Positions 5,792-8,586 of a DNA stretch of 8,586 bases are shown here, one piece after another. The position numbers and the translations under genes were made by a program. The notes under the pieces were generated by a model. It did no database searches and had not been told where the DNA came from. It saw only the letters and a list, made by a program, of their open reading frames with translations. The stretch is from an uncultured Verrucomicrobiales bacterium. Its GTDB lineage: Bacteria > Verrucomicrobiota > Verrucomicrobiia > Verrucomicrobiales > Akkermansiaceae. The first letter of the stretch is position 1, and each line of letters starts with the position of its first letter. The stretch is taken from NCBI GenBank assembly GCA_937885815.1, contig CALABM010000154.1, positions 1 to 8,586 on the forward strand, in the 5' to 3' direction.

Positions 5792-6553
5792 TCAGAAGTT
5801 CCTGCTGCCTCTGCGCTGGGTGCGATTGGTGATGGTGTAGCCGCGGGGCGCAAAGGATACTTCGATACGGTCAAGCTCTTCCCAGTTTACGCAGCCCTTG
5901 CTATCCGTGAATCTGGAGCGGAACTGGCGGTATTCGCTGGCATAATTTCTGCTGACGAATGTTTCATCGTAGCGTGTGGTTGCGGTGATGTGCGGGAAGT
6001 TTCTACGGAGGAATGTGCGTGCTACATGCATGGCGAAGCCCTCGCTGATAGTGTAGCCGAGGCCTTCATCCTTCTTGCCGATGTAGGTGTAACGCATGTG
6101 GAAATAGCAGTGTGCGAGCTCGTGCACAATCGTGTCCACAAGGTGCATTTCGCGCAGGTGTCGCTCGCTGTCGGTGCGGGCAGCGGGGAGGGTGGAGGTG
6201 AAGATGCTGAGGCTGAAACGCACGGCCGAGCTATTGGCATCCCAGTGTGTTACACCCATGTTAGTGGATCTTTTGGGGCTCACGCGGATGGGGATAAGGG
6301 AGGAATCCAGCTTGGGTAGGTGTTCCATGTGGTAGGCTTCCGCATTTTCGTTCAGCTCGGTGATGATGAGCTCGATTTTGCGGCTGATTCCTTCTTGAGT
6401 TTCGGGGCAGGCGGCAAGCTGTTCAGCAAGGGCAGAGCGGTTGAAAGTAGCGGCAGTAGCAGGTGTAACCTGCTGAGGAGCTGCGGCCTCCTGAGCTATC
6501 ACCGGGGCAGTCAGTGAGAGCAGTAGCAGGGAAAGAATGCTGAGTGTTTTCAT
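5792..6553 (-). CDS. Secreted HExxH zinc metalloprotease-like protein
   Basis: A 253-residue protein. Residues 1-20 are a signal peptide (leucine-rich core, likely cleavage PVIA/QE), followed by a short Ala/Pro/Gln linker. The zincin motif HELAH is at 144-148. A probable third zinc ligand, Glu171 in SEGFAMH, follows with 22 residues between it and His148, the gluzincin-style arrangement. A helix-like segment (55-72) precedes the core, and the tail is Arg-rich. I do not recognise a named family; substrate and true protease activity are unknown. The location is outside the cytoplasm, judging by the signal peptide. The gene lies 98 nt after the sdaA stop but has its own good promoter (6578-6606) and terminator, so it is probably independent. 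The start is fixed by the signal peptide; no Shine-Dalgarno is visible. Only two Cys remain in the mature part (49 and 221) besides Cys149 directly after the motif. Confidence 0.83.
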   Translation of the reverse strand: MKTLSILSLLLLSLTAPVIAQEAAAPQQVTPATAATFNRSALAEQLAACPETQEGISRKIELIITELNENAEAYHMEHLPKLDSSLIPIRVSPKRSTNMGVTHWDANSSAVRFSLSIFTSTLPAARTDSERHLREMHLVDTIVHELAHCYFHMRYTYIGKKDEGLGYTISEGFAMHVARTFLRRNFPHITATTRYDETFVSRNYASEYRQFRSRFTDSKGCVNWEELDRIEVSFAPRGYTITNRTQRRGSRNF

Positions 6554-6577
6554 ATTATGTGTGGGGTGGATTGGAGT

Positions 6578-6606
6578 ACTCTACAAAATTCGGGGACGCA
6601 TGTCAA
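6578..6606 (-). promoter_or_regulatory. Promoter of the metalloprotease gene
   Basis: On the minus strand, a perfect -35 TTGACA (6606-6601), a 17-bp spacer and -10 TAGAGT (6583-6578) are present. The -10 is embedded in TGTAGAGT, like the box of the other secreted-protein genes. The expected start near 6571 gives a leader of about 18 nt. Confidence 0.75.
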
Positions 6607-6651
6607 TGTTGTTTTGTTCAAAAAAAGTTTGATTTTTTGTAAAAGAATGAA

Positions 6652-8034
6652 TTAGCAGGTGAGGGCATTGCGTGCGAGGCCGGCGAGTGCGGTTTCCTTG
6701 TACCCGCTGTGGAGGTTTTGCCCGGTTTCATACATGGTGGCGATAACGCTGTCCAGACTGACGTAATGGGAGCCATCACCGCGGAGGGCTAGGCGGGTGG
6801 CATTCACTGCTTTCACGGCGCCGATGGCGTTTCGCTCGATACAGGGTACTTGCACAAGGCCGCAGATAGGGTCACAGGTGAGGCCGAGGTTATGCTCCAT
6901 GGCAATTTCCGCGGCGTTTTCAATCTGCTCATTGGTGCCACCCATAGCGGCAGCCAGTCCGGCGGCTGCCATGGAGCAGGCTACACCTACTTCACCCTGG
7001 CAGCCTACCTCAGCGCCGGAGATGGAGGCATTCTCCCTGTACAGGCAGCAAATGGCAGAGGCTGTGAGGATGAATACTTCGCGGCCGGTCTCGTAGGGGA
7101 AGGGGGACTCTTTGTGGCCGTAGCGCTCATAGTAGCGCAGTACAGCAGGCAGCACGCCGGCGCTGCCCATGGTGGGAGCGGTTACGACTCTGCCGCCCGC
7201 GGCATTCTCTTCCGCCACGGCGAAGGCCCAGAGGTTAATCCAGTCTATGATGGTGAGAGCATCAGTTCGGTTATCATGGAAGAGCTTTTCCAGACGACTG
7301 TAAATGATGGGGGCACGGCGGGCGAGTTTAAGGGGGCCGGGGAGTGTGCCGGGTGTGGAGATGCCACGCTCAATGGCCGCACTCATGGTATTGCAGAGGT
7401 GGCGAATGCGGTGGGTAACAAGCTGCATGGGGCGAAGGGCCCCTTCGTTGCAGCGCACGGCGCCGGCTATGGTGATGTTCTCTCTGCGGCAGAGCTCGAT
7501 AAGCTCGGAGCAGGTGCGGAACTGGTATGGTACAGGGCGGGCGGCTGTGGTGTTCTGGCTAGTCATCTCGCTGCGGCGGCGCACTGCTCCACCGCCCACG
7601 GAGAAGAAGGTTTCTTCATGAAGTAGCTCTCCGGAGGCGGTGTAGGCACGCAAGAGCATGCCGTTTGAGTGCTCCGGCAGGGTTACTTCTTTATTCAGGA
7701 GAATATCCTGCTCTATTCTGAATGGGATGGAGTGCTTGCCTCCAAGGGTAATTTGGCCGGAAGTTTGTACCTGTGAGAGGTAATCTGTATTCAGGTCAAA
7801 AGTTTCAGCATCCAGCCCCAGCAGGCCGTAAACCACGGCGCCGGGCGTGCCGTGACCTTCACCTGTGAGGGCAAGGGAGCCGTATAGCTCCGTCTGTACC
7901 CGTGAGGTGCGGCTTAGGTAATTCTGCTCTTCCAAATCCTTTACAAACTGCGCAGCGGCGCGCATGGGGCCCATAGTGTGTGAGCTTGAGGGACCGATGC
8001 CGATGGAGAAGATATCAAACAGGCTGGTGTACAT
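6652..8034 (-). CDS. sdaA: L-serine dehydratase (L-serine ammonia-lyase), single-chain iron-sulfur type
   Basis: This cytoplasmic [4Fe-4S] enzyme deaminates L-serine to pyruvate and ammonia. The 460-residue length matches single-chain SdaA/SdaB, with the beta-like domain first and the alpha domain second. Motifs: IGIGPSSSHTMGPMRA (11-26, substrate-binding SSSHT), TAPTMGSAGVLPA (285-297), SGAEVGCQGEVGVACSMAAAG (339-359), and CDPICGLVQVPCIERNAIGA (387-406). Cys345, Cys387 and Cys398 are the expected cluster ligands. The chain ends in Cys460, which can act as the fourth ligand as in the 'tail-in-mouth' Legionella enzyme. The ATG at 8034 fits the family N-terminus. The gene follows kbl with a terminator hairpin between them, only about 25 nt from the ATG. 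No clear terminator follows it; only a weak A/T hairpin lies near 6619-6639. Two-subunit SdaAA/SdaAB types are excluded by the fused length. Confidence 0.96.
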   Translation of the reverse strand: MYTSLFDIFSIGIGPSSSHTMGPMRAAAQFVKDLEEQNYLSRTSRVQTELYGSLALTGEGHGTPGAVVYGLLGLDAETFDLNTDYLSQVQTSGQITLGGKHSIPFRIEQDILLNKEVTLPEHSNGMLLRAYTASGELLHEETFFSVGGGAVRRRSEMTSQNTTAARPVPYQFRTCSELIELCRRENITIAGAVRCNEGALRPMQLVTHRIRHLCNTMSAAIERGISTPGTLPGPLKLARRAPIIYSRLEKLFHDNRTDALTIIDWINLWAFAVAEENAAGGRVVTAPTMGSAGVLPAVLRYYERYGHKESPFPYETGREVFILTASAICCLYRENASISGAEVGCQGEVGVACSMAAAGLAAAMGGTNEQIENAAEIAMEHNLGLTCDPICGLVQVPCIERNAIGAVKAVNATRLALRGDGSHYVSLDSVIATMYETGQNLHSGYKETALAGLARNALTC

Positions 8035-8058
8035 GGGGCTGACCAGGTGGGGAATGCT

Positions 8059-8106
8059 AAAAAAATCCCGCTCGCCGGCCTGCAGTGCGCAGTTCCGGCG
8101 AGCGGG
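8059..8106 (-). terminator. Strong intrinsic terminator between kbl and sdaA
   Basis: A perfect 12-bp GC-rich stem, CCCGCTCGCCGG (8067-8078) with CCGGCGAGCGGG (8095-8106), has a 16-nt loop. On the minus strand it is followed by ATTTTTTTAG. It starts 38 nt after the kbl stop and should end kbl transcripts. It also lies in the sdaA leader, so it could act as an attenuator. Confidence 0.9.
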
Positions 8107-8109
8107 GGA

Positions 8110-8138
8110 AGATTAATCCGTATGTTGTATTGTGGCAA
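8110..8138 (-). promoter_or_regulatory. Candidate sdaA promoter overlapping the kbl terminator
   Basis: On the minus strand, TTGCCA (8138-8133), a 17-bp spacer and TAATCT (8115-8110) fit sigma70 in five of six -35 positions and three of six -10 positions. Initiation would fall near 8103, inside the first arm of the terminator hairpin. No promoter fits between the hairpin's T run and the sdaA ATG. Confidence 0.4.
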
Positions 8139-8144
8139 TCATAC

Positions 8145-8586
8145 TTAGATGACGCCCAGTTCCTTGCCAGCCTGTGCGAAGGCGGCGATGGCGCGGTCCA
8201 GCTGCTCGGTGGTGTGAGCGGCGGAAATCTGGGTGCGGATACGGGCCTGACCCTTGGGCACCACGGGGTAGAAGAAGCCCATGGCGTACACGCCGAGCTC
8301 GAGCAGGCGGTTGCTCATCTGCTGGGAGAGGGCGGCATCGCCAATCATCACCGGCACAATGGCGTGACCGGCACCAGCCAGGGTGAAACCGCACTGCTCC
8401 ATGCCCTTGCGGAAGTAGGCAGCGTTGCTCTGTACGCGCTCGGTGAGCTCGGTGGAGGCCTCCAGCATGTCAATCACCTTGATGGTGGTGGCGGCGATGG
8501 CGGGCATCACGCTGTTGGAGAACAGGTAGGGGCGGGACTTCTGGCGCAGCATGTCCACAACCTCCTTGCGGGCGCTTACATAGCCA
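8145..8586 (-). CDS. kbl: Glycine C-acetyltransferase (2-amino-3-ketobutyrate CoA ligase), C-terminal part
   Basis: A PLP enzyme of the alpha-oxoamine synthase family. It splits 2-amino-3-ketobutyrate with CoA into glycine and acetyl-CoA, the second step of threonine breakdown after threonine dehydrogenase. The last 146 codons are visible; the gene continues past the right edge. The sequence closely follows E. coli Kbl as I remember it: GYVSARKEVV near the edge, RPYLFSNS, FTLAGAGHAIVPVMIGDA, GFFYPVVPKGQARIRTQISA with the conserved Arg pair, AAHTTEQLDRA, and a LGVI end. The PLP lysine and the N-terminal domain lie outside the window. The reading frame is open to the edge, so the GTG at 8558 is an internal codon, not a start. 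The FFYPVVPKGQARIR segment favours Kbl over BioF or HemA, which differ here. A strong terminator follows. Confidence 0.93.
   Translation of the reverse strand, partial: GYVSARKEVVDMLRQKSRPYLFSNSVMPAIAATTIKVIDMLEASTELTERVQSNAAYFRKGMEQCGFTLAGAGHAIVPVMIGDAALSQQMSNRLLELGVYAMGFFYPVVPKGQARIRTQISAAHTTEQLDRAIAAFAQAGKELGVI

Noticed and set aside
5711..6319. A 202-codon plus-strand frame over the protease terminator and gene
   Set aside because: It starts inside a minus-strand terminator and is antisense to a gene with a signal peptide and an HExxH motif.
6850..7626. A 258-codon plus-strand frame opposite sdaA
   Set aside because: It lies wholly inside a well-supported sdaA gene and shows no recognisable domain.
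8145..8558. GTG at 8558 as a start codon giving a small separate protein
   Set aside because: The frame is open upstream to the window edge, and those codons also match Kbl, so the GTG is internal.

Overview
The window reads as a chromosomal stretch from a GC-rich Gram-negative bacterium. A gut Verrucomicrobiota member (Akkermansia-like) is my best guess, but it rests only on overall gene style: sigma70-like promoters, small secreted low-complexity proteins, and almost no Shine-Dalgarno sequences. No rRNA or marker gene is present to settle it. Eight genes are visible, one truncated at each window edge. I see no tRNA, rRNA, CRISPR array, transposase or phage gene.

Region 1 (1-2060, minus strand) holds three small secreted-protein genes in the same orientation. 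They are the N-terminal end of a repeat-type protein (1-99), a two-EF-hand protein (419-967), and an Arg/Pro/Gln/Gly-rich protein built of 32-residue repeats (1157-1954). The first and third share a nearly identical signal peptide and Ala/Pro linker, plus a related 5' leader, so they are a local duplication. The second shares short DNA and peptide modules with the third. The second and third each have a clear intrinsic terminator, so they look like separate transcription units.

Region 2 (2060-5475) is housekeeping metabolism. leuB (plus strand, leucine biosynthesis) converges on tkt (minus strand, transketolase), and a strong, probably bidirectional terminator lies between them. The tkt promoter sits so close to the ATG that the mRNA should be leaderless or nearly so.

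Region 3 (5475-8586, minus strand) holds, in transcription order, the end of kbl (2-amino-3-ketobutyrate CoA ligase), sdaA (single-chain iron-sulfur L-serine dehydratase), and a secreted HExxH metalloprotease-like protein. Kbl releases glycine from threonine breakdown and SdaA deaminates serine to pyruvate. With a GlyA enzyme elsewhere they could form a threonine-glycine-serine-pyruvate route. A strong terminator hairpin between kbl and sdaA overlaps the predicted sdaA transcription start, an unusual arrangement.

The least ordinary content is the secreted repeat/EF-hand cluster with its shared leader element, and the kbl-sdaA junction. I do not see a clear new multi-gene system.
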